This document shows positions 43,288 to 54,072 of a stretch of 64,000 bases of DNA, one piece after another. How positions within the stretch are numbered: the first letter of the stretch is position 1; each line of letters begins with the position of its first letter. Position numbers and translations under genes: made by a program. The stretch lies in assembly GCF_019931675.1 (NCBI RefSeq), contig NZ_CP082922.1, positions 3,301,001-3,365,000 on the forward strand, read 5' to 3'. The notes beneath the pieces were generated by a model, which was not told where the DNA came from, ran no database searches, and was given only the letters and a program-made list of their open reading frames with translations. The stretch is from Nocardioides rotundus. Its GTDB lineage: Bacteria; Actinomycetota; Actinomycetes; Propionibacteriales; Nocardioidaceae.

Positions 43288-44109
43288 TCAGCCGTCGCTC
43301 TTCTTCTTCCGGTCCGACTTCTTCTTCTCGCCGGCCTTCTTCTCCGACTTCTTCTTCGGCTCGGGCTTCGGCGTGATCGTCTTCGGCGTCGGGGTGTCGA
43401 GCATGAACGCGGTCTCTGCCGGCTCGCCGCCCAGCGCCGCAGCCTCGAGGTGGTAGGTCCCCGGCAGCGCCCACAGTCGCTGGCGGGTGCAGCCGTCGTC
43501 GGAGCGGCGCGCGTCCCAGGTCATCTTCACCACGGTCGGGTCCTCGTTGGTGACCACGACGCTCTCCTCGGGCATCGCCTTGGGGCACTCGCTGCTGAAC
43601 CAGATGTCGTCGCTGCCCGAGGTGATCTTCATGGTCAGGGTGTCGGGGGAGACCGTCCAGGTGCACGCCGGGCTGTCGGTGGTGGTGAGCTCCAGCTTGA
43701 CCTTGACGTCCCGGCCGGCGGGCTGGTCCTCGACCGTGGGCTCCACGGAGACGTCCGAGGCCAGGCAGTCACCCTGCGGCGCGACCGAGGTCGTCGGCTG
43801 GGCGGGCTCGGTGTCCTCGTCGGCCCTCTCATCGCCGCTCGACTCCGACGGGTCGGCGTCCTCGGTCACCGAGGGCGGACCGGCCGGCGTCTGCGACGGC
43901 GTCACCGTGGGCACGGCATCGGCCATCTTCCCCGCCATCGACGCGGAGCCGCCGGAGGAGGCGGACGCGTCGCTGCTGGCGTCGCTGCCGCCGCTGAAGA
44001 GCCTCCCCAGCCCGACGACGAGCAACAGGGCGACCGCGAGGACGATCACCCTGCGGCGCCAGTAGACCTTCTCCGGCAGCGGCCCGCTGGGCTTGGTCAG
44101 GCTGGACAT
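43288..44109 (-). CDS. membrane-anchored extracytoplasmic protein next to disA, unknown function
   Basis: 273 residues. Cytoplasmic start (MSSLTKPSGPLPEKVYWRRR), membrane helix (VIVLAVALLLVVGLGRLF), Ser/Ala/Pro-rich spacer, a beta-rich domain with four Cys (GDCLASDVSV; SPACTWTV; SSECPKAM; DDGCTRQR) and a Lys-rich tail (PEPKKKSEKKAGEKKKSDR and more). The Cys probably form two disulfides outside the membrane. Streptomyces has a comparable gene by disA as I recall, without known role. Convergent with disA; ATG at 44109, with TAGGTT seven bases upstream. Confidence 0.65.
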   Translation of the reverse strand: MSSLTKPSGPLPEKVYWRRRVIVLAVALLLVVGLGRLFSGGSDASSDASASSGGSASMAGKMADAVPTVTPSQTPAGPPSVTEDADPSESSGDERADEDTEPAQPTTSVAPQGDCLASDVSVEPTVEDQPAGRDVKVKLELTTTDSPACTWTVSPDTLTMKITSGSDDIWFSSECPKAMPEESVVVTNEDPTVVKMTWDARRSDDGCTRQRLWALPGTYHLEAAALGGEPAETAFMLDTPTPKTITPKPEPKKKSEKKAGEKKKSDRKKKSDG

Positions 44110-44116
44110 GTCGGTC

Positions 44117-44122
44117 AACCTA
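44117..44122 (-). promoter_or_regulatory. -10 box of the membrane protein gene at 44109
   Basis: TAGGTT on the minus strand, seven bases before the ATG. Confidence 0.45.
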
Positions 44123-44163
44123 GTCAGCGCGCGGGCCGGATCGGTGGAGGCACACCGCACACC

Positions 44164-44169
44164 TACCAT
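44164..44169 (+). promoter_or_regulatory. -10 box of mutY
   Basis: TACCAT seven bases before GTG 44177. It forms a back-to-back pair with the minus-strand box at 44117-44122. Confidence 0.45.
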
Positions 44170-44176
44170 CGGGTCG

Positions 44177-45043
44177 GTGAGCGATCTGCCGGAGCCCGTG
44201 CTCGCGTGGTACGCCGCGCACGCGCGCGACCTGCCGTGGCGGCGTCCCGAGGCGTCCCCGTGGTCGGTGCTGGTCTCGGAGATCATGCTGCAGCAGACCC
44301 CGGTCGCCCGGGTCCTCCCCGTGCACGAGGAGTGGCTGGAGCGGTGGCCGACACCGGCGGAACTGGCCGCGGAGCCCGCGGGCGAGGCGGTCCGTGCCTG
44401 GGGCCGGCTCGGCTACCCCCGGCGGGCGCTGCGCCTGCACGCGGCCGCGGTGGCCATCACCGAGGAGTACGGCGGCGAGGTGCCCTCGTCCTACGACGAC
44501 CTGCTGGCCCTCCCCGGCGTCGGCGACTACACCGCCGCCGCGGTCGCCAGCTTCGCCTTCGGCCGGCGGCACGTGGTGCTCGACACCAACGTCCGTCGAG
44601 TGCTCGCCCGCACGCTGCAGGCAGTGGAGTTCCCGTCCCGGTCGGTCACCCGCGCCGAGCGCGACCTGGCCGCCTCGGTGCTGCCGGAGGTCGAGGAGAC
44701 CGCTGCGGTCTGGTCGGTCGCGGTGATGGAGCTCGGCGCCCTGGTGTGTACGGCGGCGCGGCCCGCCTGCGAGGTGTGCCCGGTCGCGGACCGCTGCGCC
44801 TGGCGCGCGGCCGGCTACCCGGCGTACGACGGCCCGCCGCGCCCCACGCAGGCCTGGGCCGGCACGGACCGGCAGTGCCGCGGCCGGCTGCTGGGCGCCG
44901 TACGCGACGCCGACGGGCCGGTGCACGCGAGCACGCTGGAGGCCGCCTGGCCCGGCGACCTGCAGCGCGACCGATGCCTCGCGTCCCTGGTCGAGGACGG
45001 CCTGCTGGTCCGCGGCAGCGACCGCACCTACGCTCTCCCCTAG
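44177..45043 (+). CDS. mutY: A/G-specific adenine glycosylase (MutY)
   Basis: 288 residues. Removes A opposite 8-oxoG. Catalytic Glu in VLVSEIMLQQTPVARV, helix-hairpin-helix LLALPGVGDYTAAAVASFAF, catalytic Asp in VLDTNVRRVLARTL, and the [4Fe-4S] cluster cysteines CTAARPACEVCPVADRC (C-x6-C-x2-C-x5-C). It lacks the large C-terminal NUDIX-like 8-oxoG domain of longer MutYs, as is common in actinobacteria. GTG 44177 is the start. Confidence 0.93.
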   Translation: MSDLPEPVLAWYAAHARDLPWRRPEASPWSVLVSEIMLQQTPVARVLPVHEEWLERWPTPAELAAEPAGEAVRAWGRLGYPRRALRLHAAAVAITEEYGGEVPSSYDDLLALPGVGDYTAAAVASFAFGRRHVVLDTNVRRVLARTLQAVEFPSRSVTRAERDLAASVLPEVEETAAVWSVAVMELGALVCTAARPACEVCPVADRCAWRAAGYPAYDGPPRPTQAWAGTDRQCRGRLLGAVRDADGPVHASTLEAAWPGDLQRDRCLASLVEDGLLVRGSDRTYALP

Positions 45044-45100
45044 CGAGACGAGGGCGGAGGTGACTCGCCCGTAACCGGCAAAGAGTGGGAGTGTCACGAC

Positions 45101-48100
45101 ATGCCGGACTTCCAGCGGATCGCGATCGTCAACCGGGGCGAGGCCGCCATGCGCCTCATCCACGCCGTACGGGACCTGAACGCGGAGTCCCCGCCGGAGG
45201 ACCGGCTGACCACCATCGCACTGCACACCGAGGGCGAGCGGTCCGCGATGTTCGCCCGTGAGGCCGACGAGACCTACGACCTCGGGCCCGCGGCGAACCG
45301 GCCCTACCTCGACCACGAGGCGCTCGAGCGCGCCCTGCGCGAGACCGAGGCGGACGCCGTCTGGGTCGGCTGGGGCTTCGTCGCCGAGGACCCGGCCTTC
45401 GCCGAGCTGTGCGACCGGCTGGGGGTGACCTTCATCGGCCCCACCGCCGAGGCGATGCGCAAGCTGGGCGACAAGATCGGCTCCAAGCTGATCGCCGAGG
45501 AGGTCGGCGTGCCCGTCGCGCCCTGGAGCGGCGGCGGCGTGGACACCCTGGACGAGGCGCTGGCCGCGGCCGACCGGATCGGCTACCCGTTGATGCTCAA
45601 GGCCACCGCGGGCGGCGGCGGGCGCGGCATCCGCCGGGTCGACTCCGCCGACCAGCTCACCGACGCCTACCAGCGCACCCGCGACGAGGCCGAGCGCGCG
45701 TTCGGCTCCGGCGTGGTCTTCCTCGAGCGGCTGGTCACCGGCGCCCGGCACGTCGAGGTCCAGGTGATCGCGGACGGGCAGGGCACCGCGTGGGCGATCG
45801 GCGTCCGCGACTGCTCGGTCCAGCGGCGCAACCAGAAGGTGATCGAGGAGTCGGCGTCCCCGCTGCTCACCACCGAGCAGAGCGACGAGCTCAAGGCGGC
45901 GGCCGAGCGGCTGGCCCTCGCCGTGGGCTACCGCGGCGCCGGCACCGTCGAGTTCCTCTACCACCCCGGCGAGCGGACCTTCGCCTTCTTGGAGGTCAAC
46001 ACCCGGCTGCAGGTCGAGCACCCGATCACCGAGGTGGTGACCGGCACCGACCTGGTGAAGCTGCAGATCCACGTCGCTCGAGGCGGACGGCTCGAGGGCG
46101 AGAAGCCGACCGAGTCCGGGCACGCGGTCGAGGCGCGGCTCAACGCCGAGGATCCCGACCGCGACTTCGCCCCCGCCCCCGGCCTCATCCAGCGGCTGAG
46201 CCTGCCGGCCGGGCCGGGCATCCGGGTCGACACGGGCGTCGAGGAGGGCGACAGCATCCCGGCCGAGTTCGACTCGATGATCGCCAAGATCATCGCGTAC
46301 GGCGCCAGCCGCGACGAGGCGCTGGCCCGGCTCCGCCGTGCGATGACCGAGACCGTCGTCGTGATCGACGGCGGCGCCTCCAACAAGAGCTTCATCCTCG
46401 ACCTGCTCGCGCAGCCCGAGGTCACCGTCGGCGAGCCCGCCTGGGCCGACACCGGCTGGATCGACCGGGTCCGCGCCGAGGGCCGCCTCACCAGCGCCGC
46501 CCACGGCGGGATCGCGCTCGTCGTCGCCGGTATCGCGGCCTACGAGGACGAGGAGGACGTCGAGATCGCCCGCCTCCTGGAGACCGCGCGCGGCGGCCGG
46601 CCCCAGGTCCAGCACAAGGTCGGCCGCGCGGTCGACCTGAAGCTGCGCGGGCGCCAGCACCAGGTGCGGGTGCTGCAGACCGCGCCGGAGCGGTACGACG
46701 TCACGTTGGCCACCGACGGCCAGCAGCAGCACGCCGACGTGACCGTGGAGCGGGTCGACGACTTCCGGCTCCGGGTCACCGTCAACGGGCAGACCTTCCG
46801 GGTTGTGCACGCCGACCACGGGCCGGTGCAGCTGGTCGAGGTCGAGGGCGTGACCCACCGGGTCAGCCGGGACGAGGGCGGCGTGCTCCGCTCCCCCGCG
46901 CCGGCGCTGGTCGTCGCCACCCCGGTACCCGTCGGCGAGAGCGTCGAGGCGGGTGCGCCCGTGCTCGTCCTGGAGTCGATGAAGATGGAGACGGTGCTGG
47001 GCGCGCCGTTCGCCGGCACCGTCAAGGAGCTGCTGGTGATGACCGGCAGTCAGGTGGAGACCGGCGCCGCGCTGATGCGCCTGGAGCCGACCCAGGACGC
47101 CGAGGCCGACGCCCCCGCGGCCGACGCGGGCGCCGACGCCGCCGACGATCCCGAGCTCGCGCTCCCCGAGGCGCCGGCGGAGGATCTGCGCCGGCGGGCC
47201 GCTCGCGGCCTGGCCGACCTGGCCGGCGTACTCATGGGCTTCGACATCGACCCCGACGCGCCGCACCGCGCCCTGGAGGACTACCTCGACGCGCGGGCGC
47301 GGCTCACCGACGAGGGCGTGGCGATGGCCACCGAGGAGGTGCCGCTGCTGCACCTGTTCGCCGACGTGGCCGAGCTGAGCCGCAACCGGCCGCAGGACGA
47401 GGAGCTGCACACCGAGCTGCGGGTGCACAGCGCCCGCGAGCACTTCCACACCTACCTCACCACGCTGGACCCCGACCGCGGCGCGCTGCCCGAGCAGTTC
47501 CGCGAGCGGCTGGAGACGGTGCTGCGCCGCTACGGCGCGGACGGGCTCGAGCGCAGCCGGACCCTGGAGGAGGCGGTCTTCCGGATCTTCTTGACCCAGC
47601 AGCGCACCGAGCCGGACCTCGCGATCGTCACCTCGATCCTGGAGCGCTGGCTGGAGGAGGAGCTGCCGGCCGGCGACGGCGAGACCCGAGCGCTGCTGGA
47701 GCGCCTGGTCCGGGTCACCCAGCGGCGCTTCCCGGTCGTGGGCGACCTGGCCCGCAGCATCCGGTTCCGCTGGTTCGACCAGCCGCTGGTCGACACCGAG
47801 CGCGCGGAGGTCATCGGCGGCGTCGCCGACGAGCTGGCCGCCCTGGCCGCCGACCCCGACACCGCCGACTGGGACGCCCGGGTCACCCGACTGGCCGCGA
47901 TCCCCGAGCAGCTCGTCGGCTTCCTCTCCGAGCGGCTCGAGCAGCTGGGCATCCACCCGGTCGAGCCGATGCTCGAGGTGCTGGTGCAGCGGCACTACCA
48001 GGAGTTCGACCTGCACGACCTGCGCTCGTTCCCGGTGGACGGGCGGGCCTTCACCATCGCCGACTATGCCCTGGACGGCCGGCCGACGCGGATCGTGTCC

Positions 48101-50641
48101 ACGATCGGCGACCTGGCCGAGCTGGAGGACCTCGACGGCGCCCTCAACCGGGCCGTGACCGAGCAGCTCGCCGAGCGCAACCCCGGTGACGACGCGGTCG
48201 TCGAGCTCTACCTCACCTGGCCACACGCCCCGACCTGGGGCGGCAACATCGCCGAGCGGGTGAGCGAGCTGGTGACCCCGCTGCCGTGGATCCGCGACGT
48301 ACGCCGCGTGGCCGTGGCCGTCTGCCCCGAGGCCGGCCGACCGGTCACCTACGTGACGCTGCGGCCCGCCGAGGACGGCACCCTGGTCGAGGACGACCGG
48401 GTCCGGGGCATGCACCCGATGGTCGGCCGACGGTTGAGCCTGTGGCGGCTCAGCGAGTTCGACGTCACCCGGCTGCCGGCCCCCGAGGACGTCGTACTCC
48501 TCGAGTGCGTCGCCAAGTCCAACCCCGGCGACCGGCGCCTGGTGGCACTGGCGCAGGTGCGGCAGCTGGCCGTGGTGCGCGACGAGGACGGGCAGGTCAT
48601 CGGCCTGCCGCACGCCGAGCGGGCGGTGGAGAACTGCCTCGAGGCGATCCGCCGGGTGCGGGCCGCGCGCGGCGCCGCCGGGTCCAAGCTGGACATGAAC
48701 CACGTGTGGATCCAGGTGTGGCCGGTCGTCGAGGCCGACCCGCTGCAGCTCACCTCGCTGCAGGACAAGATCACCCCGCTCTCGGAGGGTGCGGGCATCG
48801 AGGAGGTGCTCGCGCAGGGCCGCGTCGCGACCCCCGACGGCGGCGTCGCGCCGCTGGCGATCCGCTTCCACGCCCGCCCCGGCGCGGGGGTGGTCGCCGA
48901 GATCGAGGAGCCGCCGACCGAGCCGTTGAAGCCGGTCGACGAGTACGCCGGCAAGGTGCTGCGGTCCCGCCGGCGCGGCCTGGTCTACCCCTACGAGCTG
49001 GCCGACGTGCTCGCCGGCCCGGGCGGGACGCTGACCGAGCTCGACCTCGACGACCGCGGCGAGCTGGTCGAGGCGAACCGGCCGCGCGGGCTCAACAAGG
49101 CCGGGATCCTGGTCGCCCGGGTCACCACGCCGACCGACCTGCACCCCGAGGGCGTCACCCGGATCGTGCTGTGCGGCGACCCGACCAAGGCGCTCGGCTC
49201 GGTCGCGGAGCCGGAGTGCTCGCGGATCATCGCCGCGATCGACCTGGCCGAGGCCGAGGGCGTCCCGGTGGAGTGGTTCGCCCTCTCGGCCGGCGCGCGG
49301 ATCTCGATGGACTCCGGCACCGAGAACATGGACTGGATCTCCCGGGCGCTCAAGCGGATCGTGGAGTTCACCCAGGACGGCGGCGAGATCAACGTGGTCG
49401 TCGCGGGCATCAACGTAGGCGCGCAGCCGTACTGGAACGCCGAGGCCACGATGCTGATGCACACCCGCGGCATCCTGGTGATGACCCCGGACTCGGCGAT
49501 GGTGCTCACCGGCAAGCAGTCCCTGGACTTCTCCGGCGGCGTCTCCGCGGAGGACAACTACGGCATCGGCGGCTACGACCGGGTGATGGGCCCCAACGGG
49601 CAGGCGCAGTACTGGGCGCCCGACCTGGCCGGCGCGATGGGCATCCTGATGGCGCACTACGACCACAGCTATGTGGTGCCCGGCGAGGCGCGGCCCCGTC
49701 GAGCGGCGACCGAGGATCCCCACGACCGCGACGTCACGTCGTACCCCCACTCCCACCCGGCCAGCGACTTCACCACCGTCGGGGAGATCTTCGACCCGGC
49801 CACCAACGGCGAGCGGAAGAAGGCCTTCGACATCCGCACCGTGATGCGCGCCTTGGCGGACGCCGACCACGAGCCGCTGGAGCGCTGGGCCGGGATGGCC
49901 GACGCGGACACCTCCGTGGTCTACGACGCGCGGATCGGCGGGCACCCGGTGTGCCTGCTCGGCATCGAGTCGCGCCCGGTGCCGCGCGGCGGCTTCCCGC
50001 CCACCGACGGCCCGGACACCTGGACCGCCGGCACGCTGTTCCCCCGGTCGTCGAAGAAGGCGGCCCGCGCGATCAACGCGGCATCGGGCAACCGGCCGCT
50101 GGTGGTGCTGGCGAACCTGTCCGGCTTCGACGGGTCGCCGGACTCGATGCGGCACCTGCAGCTGGAGTACGGCGCCGAGATCGGCCGCGCGATCGTCAAC
50201 TTCGACGGCCCGATCGTGTTCTGCGTGATCTCCCGCTACCACGGCGGCGCGTTCGTCGTGTTCTCCAAGGCGCTGAACCCGCAGATGACGGTGCTGGCCA
50301 TCGAGGGCTCCTACGCCTCGGTGATCGGCGGCGCCCCCGCGGCCGCGGTCGTCTTCGCCGGCGAGGTGGACAAGCGGGTCTCCGCGCACCCCGACGTCGC
50401 GGCGCTGCAGGAGCGGATCAACGAGGCCGCGGAGCCGGAGCGCTCGGCGCTCGCGGTCGAGATGGCCGAGCTGCGCGCCTCGACCCGGGCGGCGATGATC
50501 AGCCAGGTCGCCGGCGAGTTCGACGGGATCCACGACATCCACCGGGCCGTCGAGGTCGGGTCGGTGGACGAGGTGATCGCCGCCGACCAGCTGCGGCCCA
50601 CGGTGATCCGGGTGATCGACGCGGGGCTGGGCGAGGGCTGA
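45101..50641 (+). CDS. single-chain biotin-dependent acyl-CoA carboxylase (BC + BCCP + CT)
   Basis: 1846 residues, one uninterrupted reading frame. Biotin carboxylase, about 1-460: FQRIAIVNRGEAAMRLIHAV, LKATAGGGGRGIRRV (ATP-grasp), FAFLEVNTRLQVEHPITEV. BCCP near 585-660 with VLESMKMETVLG, biotinyl Lys at residue 628. A long middle part (about 660-1150) has no short motif I recognise and resembles the central region of eukaryotic-type ACC. The carboxyltransferase is about 1170-1846: EANRPRGLNKAGILVARVTT, WFALSAGARISMDSG, SGGVSAEDNYGIGGYDRVMG, CVISRYHGGAFVVFSK. Most actinobacteria split these into AccA/AccD subunits. The acyl substrate is unknown. The ATG at 45101 follows the mutY stop by 57 bases. 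Confidence 0.9.
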   Translation: MPDFQRIAIVNRGEAAMRLIHAVRDLNAESPPEDRLTTIALHTEGERSAMFAREADETYDLGPAANRPYLDHEALERALRETEADAVWVGWGFVAEDPAFAELCDRLGVTFIGPTAEAMRKLGDKIGSKLIAEEVGVPVAPWSGGGVDTLDEALAAADRIGYPLMLKATAGGGGRGIRRVDSADQLTDAYQRTRDEAERAFGSGVVFLERLVTGARHVEVQVIADGQGTAWAIGVRDCSVQRRNQKVIEESASPLLTTEQSDELKAAAERLALAVGYRGAGTVEFLYHPGERTFAFLEVNTRLQVEHPITEVVTGTDLVKLQIHVARGGRLEGEKPTESGHAVEARLNAEDPDRDFAPAPGLIQRLSLPAGPGIRVDTGVEEGDSIPAEFDSMIAKIIAYGASRDEALARLRRAMTETVVVIDGGASNKSFILDLLAQPEVTVGEPAWADTGWIDRVRAEGRLTSAAHGGIALVVAGIAAYEDEEDVEIARLLETARGGRPQVQHKVGRAVDLKLRGRQHQVRVLQTAPERYDVTLATDGQQQHADVTVERVDDFRLRVTVNGQTFRVVHADHGPVQLVEVEGVTHRVSRDEGGVLRSPAPALVVATPVPVGESVEAGAPVLVLESMKMETVLGAPFAGTVKELLVMTGSQVETGAALMRLEPTQDAEADAPAADAGADAADDPELALPEAPAEDLRRRAARGLADLAGVLMGFDIDPDAPHRALEDYLDARARLTDEGVAMATEEVPLLHLFADVAELSRNRPQDEELHTELRVHSAREHFHTYLTTLDPDRGALPEQFRERLETVLRRYGADGLERSRTLEEAVFRIFLTQQRTEPDLAIVTSILERWLEEELPAGDGETRALLERLVRVTQRRFPVVGDLARSIRFRWFDQPLVDTERAEVIGGVADELAALAADPDTADWDARVTRLAAIPEQLVGFLSERLEQLGIHPVEPMLEVLVQRHYQEFDLHDLRSFPVDGRAFTIADYALDGRPTRIVSTIGDLAELEDLDGALNRAVTEQLAERNPGDDAVVELYLTWPHAPTWGGNIAERVSELVTPLPWIRDVRRVAVAVCPEAGRPVTYVTLRPAEDGTLVEDDRVRGMHPMVGRRLSLWRLSEFDVTRLPAPEDVVLLECVAKSNPGDRRLVALAQVRQLAVVRDEDGQVIGLPHAERAVENCLEAIRRVRAARGAAGSKLDMNHVWIQVWPVVEADPLQLTSLQDKITPLSEGAGIEEVLAQGRVATPDGGVAPLAIRFHARPGAGVVAEIEEPPTEPLKPVDEYAGKVLRSRRRGLVYPYELADVLAGPGGTLTELDLDDRGELVEANRPRGLNKAGILVARVTTPTDLHPEGVTRIVLCGDPTKALGSVAEPECSRIIAAIDLAEAEGVPVEWFALSAGARISMDSGTENMDWISRALKRIVEFTQDGGEINVVVAGINVGAQPYWNAEATMLMHTRGILVMTPDSAMVLTGKQSLDFSGGVSAEDNYGIGGYDRVMGPNGQAQYWAPDLAGAMGILMAHYDHSYVVPGEARPRRAATEDPHDRDVTSYPHSHPASDFTTVGEIFDPATNGERKKAFDIRTVMRALADADHEPLERWAGMADADTSVVYDARIGGHPVCLLGIESRPVPRGGFPPTDGPDTWTAGTLFPRSSKKAARAINAASGNRPLVVLANLSGFDGSPDSMRHLQLEYGAEIGRAIVNFDGPIVFCVISRYHGGAFVVFSKALNPQMTVLAIEGSYASVIGGAPAAAVVFAGEVDKRVSAHPDVAALQERINEAAEPERSALAVEMAELRASTRAAMISQVAGEFDGIHDIHRAVEVGSVDEVIAADQLRPTVIRVIDAGLGEG

Positions 50642-50681
50642 GGCCGGGGTCGCCGTACTGTCTCTCGGTGCGGCGGCCGTC

Positions 50682-50774
50682 CGTCGTACCGAACAGTAGG
50701 CACCTTTCCAGCGCCGGAACGGTGCTTACTGGCCGGTTGGCGCGCGGGGCTGCTGCCTACCGTTCGGTACGACG
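50682..50774. repeat. nested inverted repeat between carboxylase and clpC
   Basis: Outer arms 50682-50702 (CGTCGTACCGAACAGTAGGC plus A) and 50754-50774 match at 20 of 21 positions. Inside, GTAGGCACCTTTCC / GGAACGGTGCTTAC makes a second 14-base inverted repeat with two mismatches, overlapping the left outer arm. This alternative folding could be a transcription terminator between convergent genes or a dispersed palindromic repeat. Confidence 0.65.
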
Positions 50775-50789
50775 CCGACTCGACGTGAC

Positions 50790-50824
50790 GACGCCCCGGA
50801 TCCCGCGAGGGGGTCCGGGGCGTC
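50790..50824 (-). terminator. clpC terminator hairpin
   Basis: Perfect 11-base stem GACGCCCCGGA / TCCGGGGCGTC with a 13-base loop, 12 bases after the clpC stop. Good terminator; it also stops carboxylase transcripts from the other side. Confidence 0.75.
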
Positions 50825-50835
50825 GGCTCAGCGCG

Positions 50836-53442
<2,607 letters not shown>

Positions 53443-53476
53443 GTGAACGACCTCGTTCCTGCGAAAACTTCGGGGT

Positions 53477-53496
53477 GTGCGCCGACACTGGCGCAC
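53477..53496. repeat. hairpin in the clpC leader
   Basis: GTGCGCC gacact GGCGCAC, a seven-base perfect stem 35-54 bases before the clpC ATG. It could mark a regulatory leader structure or operator; nothing more can be said. Confidence 0.35.
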
Positions 53497-53551
53497 GGTG
53501 AGTCCAACTCACGATCCACCCTACGTGTTTCCGGCAACGGCCGTTCGGCCT

Positions 53552-53567
53552 GTACGCCGAGAGCGAA
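53552..53567 (-). promoter_or_regulatory. possible ClgR-type operator for clpC
   Basis: TTCGCTCTCGGCGTAC on the minus strand, about 110-125 bases upstream of the clpC ATG. It fits the ClgR consensus CGCY-N4-GCG with one deviation. ClgR activates clpC and clpP in actinobacteria. Recalled consensus, so only tentative. Confidence 0.3.
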
Positions 53568-53584
53568 CTCGGCGCTGGCAGGCG

Positions 53585-53911
53585 TCAGTGGGCGGCGGCG
53601 TACGCCTCTCGGATCTCCGCGGAGACCCGGCCCCGGTCGGAGACCTCGTAGCCCTTCGAGCGGGCCCAGTCGCGGATCGCCTTGGTCTCCCCGGACGAGG
53701 AGGAGGACGAGGCGCCCCGGCGGGTACGGCGGGAGCCGGTGACCTTGCGGGCGTGACCGACGTAGCCGGCCAGGGCGTCGCGCAGGCCGGCGGCGTTCTT
53801 CTCGTTCAGATCGATCTCGTACTGCGTCCCGTCGAGACCGAAGACCACGGTCTCGGCGGCCTCGGAACCGTCCAGGTCGTCCACCAGGACGATATTCACC
53901 TTCTGCGCCAT
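53585..53911 (-). CDS. lsr2: Lsr2 nucleoid-associated protein
   Basis: 108 residues. N-terminal oligomerisation domain (MAQKVNIVLVDDLDGSEAAE, VVFGLDGTQYEIDLNEKNAA), Ser-rich linker (SRRTRRGASSSSSSG) and C-terminal DNA-binding part (KAIRDWARSKGYEVSDRGRV) with the RGR AT-hook-like motif. It silences AT-rich and foreign genes. The ATG at 53911 has AGGAG upstream. The neighbouring surface-protein genes have AT-rich upstream DNA, a natural Lsr2 target, though this is inference. Confidence 0.95.
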   Translation of the reverse strand: MAQKVNIVLVDDLDGSEAAETVVFGLDGTQYEIDLNEKNAAGLRDALAGYVGHARKVTGSRRTRRGASSSSSSGETKAIRDWARSKGYEVSDRGRVSAEIREAYAAAH

Positions 53912-54072
53912 CGTGCATTCTCCTGCCGCGAAAACAATGGGGTCGAGCCCTTGTTTATCACAGGCGTGGCTGCGCCGGATCGTCGGCATTCCGGGGGGCG
54001 TGGAGTAGAAAGCGGCCAACTCGGGGTATGGATAGGCGATCAGCCGGCGCGGAGGGGGTCTCATCAATGAAT

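Noticed and set aside
44120..50542. Minus-strand open frame of 2140 codons opposite the carboxylase
   Set aside because: It is a shadow of the carboxylase: composition is Arg/Gly/His-rich without motifs, while the plus strand has clear BC, BCCP and CT domains.
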